Notes: generated by a model from the letters alone, not told the origin. DNA of 64,000 nt from an uncultured Bacteroides sp. (GCA_948847595.1 CAQOGY010000015.1:8397-72396), one strand, 5' to 3'. Shown: positions 1 through 7,880, numbered from the stretch's first letter. Numbers and translations: made by a program.

Positions 1-625
1 ATCCGGCAAAACCACAGACCTCATCCTTGCGGATATCCGTTTGACTGACGGTTTGAGTTTCGAGGCTCTAAAATATGCCCCGGCAACCATACCCATCATA
101 TTTACCACCGCATACGACGAATATGCGGTACAGGCATTCAAGTTCAATAGTTTCGACTATCTTCTGAAACCGTTGGATTCGGATGAACTTGAAGCGGCCA
201 TTGACAAGGCGGCCAAAGCCGGTAAGAATTACACCGACGAAAACCTACAGCAGCTTTTCGATGCCTTACAGAAGAACAAGTTCCGTTATCGGGAGCGTTT
301 CTTGCTTCCTTACCGTGACGGATATAAGACCGTGCGCGTTTCGGACATCAACCACATCGAAACAGAAAACAAGATTGTATATCTCCGTCTTAACAACGGC
401 ACTTCCGAAGTGGTCAATGTGTCAATGGATGAACTTGAGCACCAACTGAATCCCGACTATTTCTTCCGGGCAAACCGCCAATATATTATCAATGTAGAGC
501 ACGTTTTGTTCCTCGGTAATTATTTTGGAGGAAAGTTGATTATCCGTTTGAAAGGTTATCCGAAGACGGAAATACAAGTGAGTAAGGAAAAGGCGCAGAG
601 GCTTAAAGAATGGATTGACAGGTAG
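1..625 (+). CDS. LytTR-family response regulator, C-terminal part (5' end outside window)
   Basis: The frame is open from position 2, so the gene begins upstream of the window. The visible part starts inside a receiver domain. The phosphoacceptor Asp lies in DLILADIRL just before the first visible Met, and the conserved Thr/Lys region (FTTAYDEYAVQAF, then LLKP) follows. After a linker of about 30 residues comes a LytTR DNA-binding domain (RERFLLPYRDGYKTVRVSDI to the end), with the typical FFRANRQYIIN segment. Such regulators are usually paired with a LytS/YehU-type kinase, probably upstream here. A strong hairpin follows the stop codon. Confidence 0.93.
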   Translation, partial: SGKTTDLILADIRLTDGLSFEALKYAPATIPIIFTTAYDEYAVQAFKFNSFDYLLKPLDSDELEAAIDKAAKAGKNYTDENLQQLFDALQKNKFRYRERFLLPYRDGYKTVRVSDINHIETENKIVYLRLNNGTSEVVNVSMDELEHQLNPDYFFRANRQYIINVEHVLFLGNYFGGKLIIRLKGYPKTEIQVSKEKAQRLKEWIDR

Positions 626-667
626 TAATCAGCATACTTTGGCGAAATTTTCATTCATTTCATATAG

Positions 668-702
668 CCGAATGAGACTGATAAAATCTCATTCGGTTGT
701 AA
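668..702 (+). terminator. Intrinsic terminator after the LytTR regulator
   Basis: A perfect 10-bp stem, CCGAATGAGA (668-677) with TCTCATTCGG (687-696), closes a 9-nt loop. It lies 43 nt after the stop codon. The following T tract is weak and interrupted. Confidence 0.7.
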
Positions 703-929
703 AATTGTAATAAAGTCACGTAACTCGCAACAAGCATTTTATTCGATAGTGAAACAAACGCTATAACAAATCTCGATTATTACAGTTTATCATATAATCA
801 CTTTACTTTATTTTTTTTCTATAGGCACCCGGATTAAAGTAAACCTAATCCTGTTTGCAATCCTGCTATATGTAGATGTAAAAATATGCCCATTCTATAC
901 TATTTAACAATGTCAAAGTTTACATCGGA
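703..929. other. Non-coding gap between the LytTR regulator and the recombinase
   Basis: AT-rich sequence between two convergent genes with no credible ORF. I see no clear direct repeat that would mark an integration site. One T-rich stretch near 805-822 could end transcription of either neighbour. Confidence 0.5.
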
Positions 930-2063
930 CTAATCGAACAACCCGTTTACAAGATTGACTGCATCATCTTTTTTCTGATTGATGATTTTTGCGTACACCT
1001 GTGTCATTTTCACATCGGCATGACCGAGCAGTTTCGAGGTCGTATAAAGGTCTGCTCCAAGGGTCAGCATCATCGTGGCGAACGTGTGCCGGGCTGTGTG
1101 AAATGTAAATCGCTTGTCGATACCTGCGGCTTTCGCCCAAGGTTTGATAAGTAAGTTCATCATCGACGGACTGGGTAAATCGAACACATGATCGTCTGCT
1201 GTCTTTTCTCCTCGTTCCGGCATCCACTTCAAGGCTTCGGGAGAAAGCGGCAGATAAATCGGCTCCTTAGTTTTCTGCATGGACACCGCCAACCGATATT
1301 GTCCTCTATCAACGAAAACATCTTTCCACTTCAATCTGACAATATCGCTCACGCGCAATCCGCAGAAGCAGGAGAACAAATAGGCGGACTTCACAGCCTC
1401 ATTATTCATCGGAGTGGCAATCAATGCCCGGACTTCCTCGATAGTCATATATGAACGTTTGCTCTCCGGCAGACGAATCTTATCCGAATTATTGATCTTG
1501 GTAAACGGATTAACCTTTATAATCTCCGCACGAACGGCAGCATTCAAAGCTCCGTTCAGAATGCGGTAGTAGGTGTGAAGCGTAAAGTTCGACACTCGTT
1601 TCCCTTTGGGGCGATATTCCGTCATCAGATAATCGAGGTAGTCCTGACAGAATGCCTTGTCTATCCGATCCATTGTCATCCGCTCTCCTGCATAATCTTT
1701 CAAGATGCGAATGGTAACCGAGATTTGGTTTCCGTCTTTCTTTCCCCGCTTTGCCTGATTCTCTTTATACGTATTCATCCAATCGAGCAGGAATACCTTT
1801 TCCCTGTTCTCGATACCCGCTTCTCCATTCGTCAATTCAATGATGCGCTTCGATTTGATGGCATTAGCTGCGTCCATCGTAACCTGATTCCGTTTCCGGG
1901 CATTATTGTCCGTTTCCGGGATGATATACATTTTGAGGTACTCGTATGTCCGCTTTCCGTCGCGGTATATATCCAGATACAGACTCTTACTTCCGTCACT
2001 CAACGGCTTCATCCGAAGACGGATTGGTTCTTTGACTTTCGTCGGCTTCTTTACTCGTGGCAT
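930..2063 (-). CDS. Tyrosine recombinase (phage-integrase family)
   Basis: A site-specific recombinase of about 377 residues, of the common Bacteroidetes type. It has an N-terminal arm-binding region (residues 1-100, with LYLDIYRDGKRTYEYL), a SAM-like core-binding domain (about 105-210) and a C-terminal catalytic domain. Catalytic residues are visible: Arg in CGLRVSDIVRL, HxxR in HTARHTFATM, and the nucleophile Tyr in KMTQVYAKI near the end. I start at ATG 2063, preceded by AAGGAATT, rather than the TTG at 2069. No excisionase, relaxase or phage gene is nearby, so it is either a remnant integrase or a local DNA-inversion enzyme. The next gene is a surface lipoprotein, and such recombinases often phase-vary surface genes in Bacteroides. 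Confidence 0.93.
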   Translation of the reverse strand: MPRVKKPTKVKEPIRLRMKPLSDGSKSLYLDIYRDGKRTYEYLKMYIIPETDNNARKRNQVTMDAANAIKSKRIIELTNGEAGIENREKVFLLDWMNTYKENQAKRGKKDGNQISVTIRILKDYAGERMTMDRIDKAFCQDYLDYLMTEYRPKGKRVSNFTLHTYYRILNGALNAAVRAEIIKVNPFTKINNSDKIRLPESKRSYMTIEEVRALIATPMNNEAVKSAYLFSCFCGLRVSDIVRLKWKDVFVDRGQYRLAVSMQKTKEPIYLPLSPEALKWMPERGEKTADDHVFDLPSPSMMNLLIKPWAKAAGIDKRFTFHTARHTFATMMLTLGADLYTTSKLLGHADVKMTQVYAKIINQKKDDAVNLVNGLFD

Positions 2064-2093
2064 AAGCAATTCCTTTTTTCGTTATTTCTGTTG

Positions 2094-2101
2094 CAAAGGT
2101 A
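2094..2101 (-). promoter_or_regulatory. Promoter -7 element for the recombinase
   Basis: On the minus strand this reads TACCTTTG, an exact match to the Bacteroides -7 consensus TAnnTTTG. It lies 31 bp upstream of the chosen start. Confidence 0.7.
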
Positions 2102-2280
2102 GAAATAATAATCCGAAACAAGGAACAAACAAGAAACAAAAATGTACCGAATAAGAACCAAACAACCGAAAACAATGAAAGCAACTGAAAAGAAATACAT
2201 CTTTATAAATAGCTATAAAACAGCGTATTTATTTTCATTTGTTTGGTTATTATTTTCATTTTAGATGTGTATTCTATAAA

Positions 2281-2404
2281 TCTGGTAAATTTCAATTGAC
2301 ATAAGGATAGCAATAACACTCATTACTTGTATAGTCGTGTGTAATTTTATATTGCATATATACGAGTGTGGGGTATTGTTTATTTATGTCAAGGTTTTAC
2401 CAGA
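2281..2404. repeat. Nested inverted repeat upstream of the surface lipoprotein gene
   Basis: The left arm is TCTGGTAAA (2281-2289), a 6-nt gap, then TTGACATAA (2296-2304). The right arm is TTATGTCAA (2384-2392), a 3-nt gap, then TTTACCAGA (2396-2404). Both 9-bp pairs are perfect and correctly nested, enclosing 79 bp. The layout fits a recombinase site pair around an invertible segment, or a long RNA stem in the leader. The unequal gaps (6 versus 3) argue against a simple invertible promoter, and I see no exact TAnnTTTG inside. Confidence 0.6.
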
Positions 2405-2442
2405 ACCTCCTAACAGATAAACTAACGACTCCACACTTTTTT
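2365..2442 (+). promoter_or_regulatory. Terminator-like stem in the leader of the surface lipoprotein gene
   Basis: AGTGTGGGGT (2365-2374) pairs with ACTCCACACT (2428-2437), with one G-U pair, and is followed directly by a T run. The 53-nt loop contains a small hairpin, AGGTT (2392-2396) with AACCT (2404-2408). The right arm of the larger inverted repeat (2384-2404) lies inside this loop, so the two structures compete or form a pseudoknot. This is the geometry of an attenuator, about 55 nt before the lipoprotein start. Confidence 0.45.
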
Positions 2443-2494
2443 ATAGACTTACCACTGCTAAGGAGTTGAGGTGGCGACAAAAACACTAATAATT

Positions 2495-5476
2495 ATGATG
2501 AAAAAGGCAGTATTCTTTTTCTTAATGATTGCAGCTTTAAGTACTTCATTCTATAGTTGCAAAACAAACACTGATGATTTATGGGATAGTATTCATCAAT
2601 TGGATGGTAGGGTAACTTCACTTGAAGAACTCTGTAAACAGATGAATGGAAACATTGGGGCATTGCAAACGTTACTACAAGCTTTGCAAAGTAATGTAAG
2701 TATCACAAAAGTAAATCCTGTTACAGAAGGTGGCAAGACGGTTGGTTACACTATTACTTTCTCAAAGGGAGATCCTATCACCATTTATCATGGGGAAAAA
2801 GGAGATAAGGGTGACGCCGGTATTGCCGGTGAAGACGGCTCTACTCCTGTGGTCGGCGTAAAAATGGATACTGATGGTATTTACTATTGGACATTGAACG
2901 GAGAATGGTTAACTGATGAGACGGGAAATAAAGTAAAGGCAGTAGGTACTGATGGTAAAGATGGAGATGATGGTAGTTCTGGTACGGATGGGAAAGATGG
3001 TATAGCTCCTCAATTGAAAATAGAGAAGGGACGTTGGTGGTTGTCAACTGATGGTGGTGGCACATGGTCTGATATAGGACAGGCGACAGGAGATGCGGGA
3101 AAAGACGGTCAAGACGGAACAAATGGTAAGGACGGAGTGGATGGTGACGGTATGTTTAGTGATATAGATTACACTTCCAGTCAGGACTTTGTTACTTTTA
3201 CTCTGTCGGATGGAACTGTTATAAAACTGCCGACTTGGTATGCTTTTGGCGAACTGCAAAGCTTGTGTGAACAGATGAATACTGATATTTCGTCTATGCA
3301 ATCAATCATTGAAGTGCTACAACAGAAAGATGGTATAACCAATGTAGTACCTTTGAATGAAAATGGTAAGGTGATTGGTTATAAACTTTATTTTGAAAAA
3401 CGTGAACCGATAACTATATATCATGGTAAAGATGGGGCAGACGGTAATGATGGTCAAGACGGTTTGGATGGCAAGGATGGGGTGACACCTGTTGTCGGAG
3501 TGAAGCAAGATACCGACGGTATCTATTATTGGACGTTGAATGGGGATTGGATGAAAGATGATAATAGTAATAAGATAAAGGCACAAGGTGTTGACGGATC
3601 GAATGGAAATGATGGACAAGATGGTACAGACGGTGTTACTCCGCAATTGAAGATAGAAGAAGACGGCTATTGGTATATATCTTATGACAATGGTTCGAAC
3701 TGGACAAAACTTGGAAAAGCAACCGGTGCGGATGGAACAAGTGGAGACGCTTTCTTCAAGAATGTGACGGAAGATGATGATTATGTTTATTTGGAGATGC
3801 AAGCCGGAAACATTATCTCCGTACTCAAACACAAAAAGCTGTCTATCACTTTCAATGAAACGGAGGATATACGGGTATTAGCCAATCAGACTTATCCTAT
3901 CCAATATACCATTACGGGTGTTACTGATAAGACTGTAGTGAAAGCCTTGGCGCAAGATGGTTTCCGTGCTGTGGTAAAATCTTCGGGTAATGCTTCCGGA
4001 GTAATTGAAGTGACTACACCGGGAACGATACTTAGCAGTGAGGTATTGGTTTTCGTTTCCGATGGCGAGGAGCGTACTATCATGCGTTCCATCAATTTTG
4101 TGGAGGGAGTGATTAATATCACCGACCGTTCTTATACGGTTCCTTATACTGGTGGTGCAGTGAATGTACAACTTTCCACTAATATCGATTATACCATAGA
4201 AATTCCAGAAGCAAATAAAACATGGATTTCTATTGCTCCGACATCGCGTGCAGTAATGCGGGATGAAACGATAATATTCAATGTACAGCAAAATAATAAC
4301 ACTCAATTGCGTTACTCGATTATTAAATTGGTTGATAAATTGGGAGTTACATCTGAAACAATACAGATTACTCAACGTGGGGGAAGTTCCCAAGATATCT
4401 ACGTGGCTACGGCAGGTACTTTGGAACAACAGATTGATAGTGAAGACGCTAAAATTATAGAAGAATTGAAAATTACAGGGCATTTGAATACTTTTGACTA
4501 CGAGTTTTTAAAGACCATGTCTAACTTGAAAACAGTAGATCTTTCAGAATTGAGTGATACTGTCATACCGGCTAGTGCTTTTAGTGGCTCTAAAGTTTCT
4601 ACAGTGATGTTACCTTTGAACTTGAAAACAATTTCAGATAGAGCGTTTTATAATAGTTCTATAACTTCTCTTTATATTCCTCAAACAGTAGAAAGTATTG
4701 GACAATATGCTTTTGCAAATACTTCTAAATTAACAGGGAATATTGTAATTCCTCAAAAAACTGTAACAATTGGAGTACGCGCTTTTGAATATTCTGCTTT
4801 TGACGGGACTTTGACGTTAGAAGAGGGAGTGCAGAGTATTGGAACAGCTGCTTTTGCTGGTTGTAGCAAAGCAACAGGAGATTTAGTAATACCGAATAGT
4901 GTAACAAGTATGAAAGGGTCTGCATTTCAATCTTCTACTTTTACAGGTTCATTGAGTATAGGAAATGGGTTAACAGATATTCCGACTTACGCTTTTCATG
5001 GTTGTAGCTCTTTTAAAGGGAAAATTACTATTGGAGAAAATGTTAAGAGTATTGGCGATCATGCTTTTGAAGGATGTACGGGATTTACTGGTAATTTAAT
5101 TATTCCTGACAAGGTAGAGACTATTGGCAATTGGGCTTTTAATGGATGTATCGGATTTACCGGATATTTAACAATTGGAACAGATGTGAAAGAATTAGGT
5201 TATTTTGCATTTACGGATTATATGACATCTGACAATTTTCCACGAGACATATTAAGATTTTCGAAAGTCTTTTGTAAAGCTTTGACCTGTCCATTGTTGA
5301 GAGGATATGAGATTAAGAATCATTATTTTGCGACGGCTTTTGGTAGGTACTCTGATTATTACTCAGGTGAGACACGGTATCCTCGTTATTTAGGAGTTTC
5401 GATAGGCTTGAAAGCCAAGTACTCAACTAATCCACAATGGAAATATTTTACTTTAATTGAAGAAATCGAATTTTAA
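2495..5476 (+). CDS. Surface lipoprotein: duplicated DUF4988/collagen-like modules, BACON-like domain, BspA leucine-rich repeats
   Basis: A predicted 993-residue exported lipoprotein with its lipid Cys near residue 22 (SFYSC). I start at the ATG pair at 2495/2498 rather than the in-frame GTG at 2471. Residues about 30-460 hold two copies of one module. Each has a short coiled coil (LEELCKQMN and LQSLCEQMN), the segment PITIYHG, collagen-like Gly-x-Asp tracts (DGKDGDDG type), and TPVVGVK followed by DTDGIYYWTLNG. Then come a beta-rich part, a BACON-like domain (about 540-630, ending ITQRGG), and BspA/LRR_5 repeats (about 690-920: AFxGCxxFTGxLxIPxxVxxIGxxAF). It is probably a surface adhesin or fibre and appears co-transcribed with the membrane protein 11 nt downstream. 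Its AT-rich composition suggests accessory DNA. Confidence 0.9.
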   Translation: MMKKAVFFFLMIAALSTSFYSCKTNTDDLWDSIHQLDGRVTSLEELCKQMNGNIGALQTLLQALQSNVSITKVNPVTEGGKTVGYTITFSKGDPITIYHGEKGDKGDAGIAGEDGSTPVVGVKMDTDGIYYWTLNGEWLTDETGNKVKAVGTDGKDGDDGSSGTDGKDGIAPQLKIEKGRWWLSTDGGGTWSDIGQATGDAGKDGQDGTNGKDGVDGDGMFSDIDYTSSQDFVTFTLSDGTVIKLPTWYAFGELQSLCEQMNTDISSMQSIIEVLQQKDGITNVVPLNENGKVIGYKLYFEKREPITIYHGKDGADGNDGQDGLDGKDGVTPVVGVKQDTDGIYYWTLNGDWMKDDNSNKIKAQGVDGSNGNDGQDGTDGVTPQLKIEEDGYWYISYDNGSNWTKLGKATGADGTSGDAFFKNVTEDDDYVYLEMQAGNIISVLKHKKLSITFNETEDIRVLANQTYPIQYTITGVTDKTVVKALAQDGFRAVVKSSGNASGVIEVTTPGTILSSEVLVFVSDGEERTIMRSINFVEGVINITDRSYTVPYTGGAVNVQLSTNIDYTIEIPEANKTWISIAPTSRAVMRDETIIFNVQQNNNTQLRYSIIKLVDKLGVTSETIQITQRGGSSQDIYVATAGTLEQQIDSEDAKIIEELKITGHLNTFDYEFLKTMSNLKTVDLSELSDTVIPASAFSGSKVSTVMLPLNLKTISDRAFYNSSITSLYIPQTVESIGQYAFANTSKLTGNIVIPQKTVTIGVRAFEYSAFDGTLTLEEGVQSIGTAAFAGCSKATGDLVIPNSVTSMKGSAFQSSTFTGSLSIGNGLTDIPTYAFHGCSSFKGKITIGENVKSIGDHAFEGCTGFTGNLIIPDKVETIGNWAFNGCIGFTGYLTIGTDVKELGYFAFTDYMTSDNFPRDILRFSKVFCKALTCPLLRGYEIKNHYFATAFGRYSDYYSGETRYPRYLGVSIGLKAKYSTNPQWKYFTLIEEIEF

Positions 5477-5487
5477 ACTATATAATT

Positions 5488-6174
5488 ATGTGTAACTCAA
5501 ATTTAAGTTCAAATCCTTGCGACCAAATCTGTAAAAAACAAGTCGCATACGGCAAGGTCGTTGAAGCCTATCAGTTCCATGTACAGCGTTATCATACATG
5601 GGTTAACTATTACGCCATTTTTGTTGGCGCTTTGTTTGTGGCATTTTATACCATTATACCGCAATCAGAAAATGTTCAATGCAGTCCTTGCAGTGGAACT
5701 ATTTTTTCATTTTTAGATAGTATATGGCTACCACTTTTGATTATTACTTTAGGATGGTTTGCTTCTATGTGTTGGCTGGCTAGTATTATCGGACATTATG
5801 AATGGATGAAGAGTTGGATACGAATCGTGAAAATGAGAGAGGTCGATTTCTTTGAAACAACTTCAAGTCAATCATCCAATATCTCACCGGTTTCATCTGA
5901 AATATTTGTATATGGAAAAGTAATGAGAGAACCGGATAGAAGTGTACCTAATAATATGCTGCCTAAGTTTATCTCAACTCAAAAAGTAACTCAATGGTTT
6001 GTATGGAGTGTTATTTTAATGTGGATAGCAAGCTCTGTTTTTCTTTGGAGATTTGTAGACTATTATTGGTGGATTCCCTCTTTTGGTTATTCACTTCTTA
6101 CGGCTATAATTGGATATTGTCTTTATGGGAAAGCTCATAAATTGTATTCTTCGGAACATCTGGATATAGCTTGA
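5488..6174 (+). CDS. Four-helix membrane protein of unknown function
   Basis: A 228-residue protein with four likely membrane segments (about 41-58, 79-102, 170-190 and 195-214) and a loop of about 65 residues between helices 2 and 3. The N-terminal YGKVVEAYQFHVQRYHTW before the first helix recalls the amphipathic lead-in of SLATT-type 2TM/4TM effector proteins, but the resemblance is weak. Cys pairs occur near the N-terminus (CDQIC) and after helix 1 (CSPC). It begins 11 nt after the surface lipoprotein and ends at a strong terminator, so the two genes form a unit. I do not recognise a named family. Confidence 0.75.
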   Translation: MCNSNLSSNPCDQICKKQVAYGKVVEAYQFHVQRYHTWVNYYAIFVGALFVAFYTIIPQSENVQCSPCSGTIFSFLDSIWLPLLIITLGWFASMCWLASIIGHYEWMKSWIRIVKMREVDFFETTSSQSSNISPVSSEIFVYGKVMREPDRSVPNNMLPKFISTQKVTQWFVWSVILMWIASSVFLWRFVDYYWWIPSFGYSLLTAIIGYCLYGKAHKLYSSEHLDIA

Positions 6175-6187
6175 ACATAAAACAATG

Positions 6188-6236
6188 AAAAAAGGATAGG
6201 AATATTTTCAATATATAGATTCCTATCCTTTTTTAT
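6188..6236. terminator. Strong bidirectional terminator
   Basis: A perfect 16-bp stem, AAAAAAGGATAGGAAT (6188-6203) with its complement at 6219-6234, has a 15-nt loop. It ends in a T run on the plus strand and reads as a T run on the minus strand too. It closes the lipoprotein/membrane-protein unit. Confidence 0.92.
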
Positions 6237-6240
6237 TTCT

Positions 6241-6271
6241 GTTCATATTAGTAATGCTATTTAATATGAAC
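6241..6271. repeat. Short inverted repeat after the terminator
   Basis: GTTCATATTA (6241-6250) and TAATATGAAC (6262-6271) are a perfect 10-bp inverted repeat with an 11-nt loop. There is no T run, so it is not an obvious second terminator. The role is unknown. Confidence 0.6.
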
Positions 6272-6353
6272 TAGAATTGTGCTTCCTACGGATCGAATGA
6301 TTCAAAAACAATAAAAAGAAGATTAAACTTTATCTGTTTCCAGATATATTCAT

Positions 6354-6380
6354 TAACTTTGTAATTAGCTCAAATTAGCT
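6354..6380 (+). promoter_or_regulatory. Promoter and possible operator of the DUF3791/DUF3990 operon
   Basis: TAACTTTG (6354-6361) matches the Bacteroides -7 consensus. Directly after it, AATTAGCT occurs twice in the same orientation (6363-6370 and 6373-6380), 10 bp apart, so both copies face the same side of the helix across the expected start of transcription. This is a plausible autoregulatory operator, by inference. Confidence 0.55.
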
Positions 6381-6396
6381 TTATACAGAATTTAAT

Positions 6397-6636
6397 ATGG
6401 AAAATCTGATTGAATTATCATATACTGAAGTGACATTAGCATTTGTAGCGTCCTGCATTGAAAGTACGGCACGCCGATTAGGTAAATCATATCAAGAAGT
6501 TTTTACCCGCATGAAGCGTGTAGGTATGATTGAGAATTACATCTTGCCTTGCTATGATGTATTACATACTGAGAGTCGCGAGCATGTGACTGATAATATG
6601 ATAGAATGTCTGACAACTTGGGAGGCAAAACGATGA
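6397..6636 (+). CDS. DUF3791-family protein, first copy (putative antitoxin)
   Basis: A 79-residue mostly helical protein. It has the DUF3791 signature region YDVLHTES near its C-terminus, and the helix LAFVASCIESTARRLGKS before it is also typical. The stop codon overlaps the ATG of the next gene (ATGA), which implies translational coupling. DUF3791 proteins occur as small partners beside DUF3990 genes. Their biochemical role has not been established to my knowledge; an antitoxin or chaperone role is an inference from size and position. Confidence 0.8.
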   Translation: MENLIELSYTEVTLAFVASCIESTARRLGKSYQEVFTRMKRVGMIENYILPCYDVLHTESREHVTDNMIECLTTWEAKR

Positions 6637-7124
6637 AAATAACAGTATATCATGGAGGAACGGAACGAGTTGATGTTCCTATTTGTCGTTTAGGAAGGGA
6701 GAATCTTGATTTTGGTCGTGGATTTTATGTTACAGATATCAAAGAGCAGGCTTGTCGTTGGGCTATTGCAACGGCTAAGCGACGCAATACCCAAGCCATT
6801 ATTAATATTTATCAACTTGATAGAGAACTTGTTTTGGAAAAGGCTCGTTGTAAGGTGTTCAAAGCTTACGATTCGGAATGGTTGGAATTTATTGTAGCCA
6901 GTCGTCGTGGACTGAATCCAGCGGCAAATTATGATTATATAGAGGGAGGTGTCGCGAATGACCGGGTAATTGATACGGTAAATTTATATATGTCTGGTTT
7001 GATGAGTGCTGATGTGGCATTACAGCGTCTTGCTCAACACCAACCAAATAATCAGATTTGTTTGTTAAACCAAAATATTACGGATAAATACCTTATTTAT
7101 GATGGAACAGAACTGGCAGAATGA
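6633..7124 (+). CDS. DUF3990 protein, ADP-ribosyltransferase-like fold
   Basis: A 163-residue protein. The start is ATG 6633, after GGGAGGC and overlapping the previous stop, not the upstream in-frame ATG. Motifs fit a diphtheria-toxin-type H-Y-[E/Q] ADP-ribosyltransferase: YHGGT with His7, FGRGFYVT with Tyr32 followed by a helix containing WA, and a C-terminal NNQICLLNQ that would supply the third-position Gln. DUF3990 is, as I recall, placed in the ADP-ribosyl clan. Small partners on both sides make a toxin-antitoxin-like module likely. There is no signal peptide, so it acts in the cytoplasm. The target is unknown. Confidence 0.8.
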   Translation: MKITVYHGGTERVDVPICRLGRENLDFGRGFYVTDIKEQACRWAIATAKRRNTQAIINIYQLDRELVLEKARCKVFKAYDSEWLEFIVASRRGLNPAANYDYIEGGVANDRVIDTVNLYMSGLMSADVALQRLAQHQPNNQICLLNQNITDKYLIYDGTELAE

Positions 7125-7350
7125 TCCTGTAAAGTCTCCTGAAATTCAAGAGATAATATTAAGTAATCGTATCGGTGTCATTGCTGCCGAACTTTCAAAA
7201 CGCTTGGAAATTGCTCCAGTCAGAGCATTGCAATTGTTTTATGAAAGCAAGACTTGCGCTGACTTGCATGACAAGGAAACAGGGCTTTATCTCTATGGTA
7301 ATCTCTATATCGCTGATGAATTCATGCGAGAGTATCAAAATAAGTTATAA
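7099..7350 (+). CDS. DUF3791-family protein, second copy
   Basis: An 83-residue protein starting at ATG ATG 7099/7102, inside the last 26 nt of the DUF3990 gene in another frame. The segment ALQLFYESKTCADLHDKETG followed by LYLYGNLYIADEF is typical of a second type of DUF3791 protein. It differs clearly from the first copy (no YDVLHTES), so the operon carries two distinct small partners around one enzyme-like protein. It ends 3 nt from the stop of the convergent FHA gene, with no terminator between. Confidence 0.75.
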   Translation: MMEQNWQNDPVKSPEIQEIILSNRIGVIAAELSKRLEIAPVRALQLFYESKTCADLHDKETGLYLYGNLYIADEFMREYQNKL

Positions 7351-7352
7351 GT

Positions 7353-7880
7353 TCATTCAGCCGTATGCAAAATAAATGTAGTAGCTCCAATTGTCACAAT
7401 AGCGCCATCTTCAATGCGTACACGGTCTTTATCTCCCAGAATTTCATTCATAAGGAAAGTACCTGTGAGACTAGGAGCATCTCGTAATGTGTAGACTAGC
7501 TTTCCTTGCTTATTACGCTTTATATTGATGATGCAATGGCGTCGATCCATACTCATATCACCGCTTTCAATGGGAGTATTAATGTTTGTTCCTACACAAC
7601 GGCGGCCTATGACATTGTCACCTTCCTGCAAGGGAAGTAACTGTTTAAAACCAAATACATTTTCGATTACAGTGATATATCCGAATTCTTCTTTATGAGA
7701 TTCAGCTTCTTCTTCCAGATTTTCCTCCTTTCTAAGAGCCTTAACTTTACTTTTTCCTAACCGGATACTGAATTGTTTGCCACAATGTTCGCAAACAAAT
7801 ACCAGCGATTGACCTTCTTCATACTTGGTTTCATCAAAATAAAGGTAATTCTCACATTTGGGACAAAGAACTCGTTTCAT
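7353..7880 (-). CDS. Zinc-ribbon and FHA domain protein
   Basis: A 175-residue soluble protein. Residues 1-45 form a zinc ribbon (CPKC at 6-9 and CEHC near 31-34). After an acidic linker (EENLEEEAESHKEE) comes an FHA domain (about 80-175) with GRRCVG and MDRRHC in place of the usual GR and SxxH phosphothreonine-binding motifs. FHA domains read phosphothreonine on partner proteins. It lies 17 nt downstream of the HU-SPOR membrane protein on the same strand, so the two are probably co-transcribed and may share a pathway. Confidence 0.88.
   Translation of the reverse strand: MKRVLCPKCENYLYFDETKYEEGQSLVFVCEHCGKQFSIRLGKSKVKALRKEENLEEEAESHKEEFGYITVIENVFGFKQLLPLQEGDNVIGRRCVGTNINTPIESGDMSMDRRHCIINIKRNKQGKLVYTLRDAPSLTGTFLMNEILGDKDRVRIEDGAIVTIGATTFILHTAE

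Noticed and set aside
3878..4483. 201-codon antisense frame in the surface lipoprotein gene
   Set aside because: Repeat-derived composition and no start context; the sense frame has coherent domains.
930..7350. Complete integrative element bounded by attachment sites
   Set aside because: Apart from the recombinase there are no transfer, replication or excision genes, and I found no flanking direct repeat near either end.
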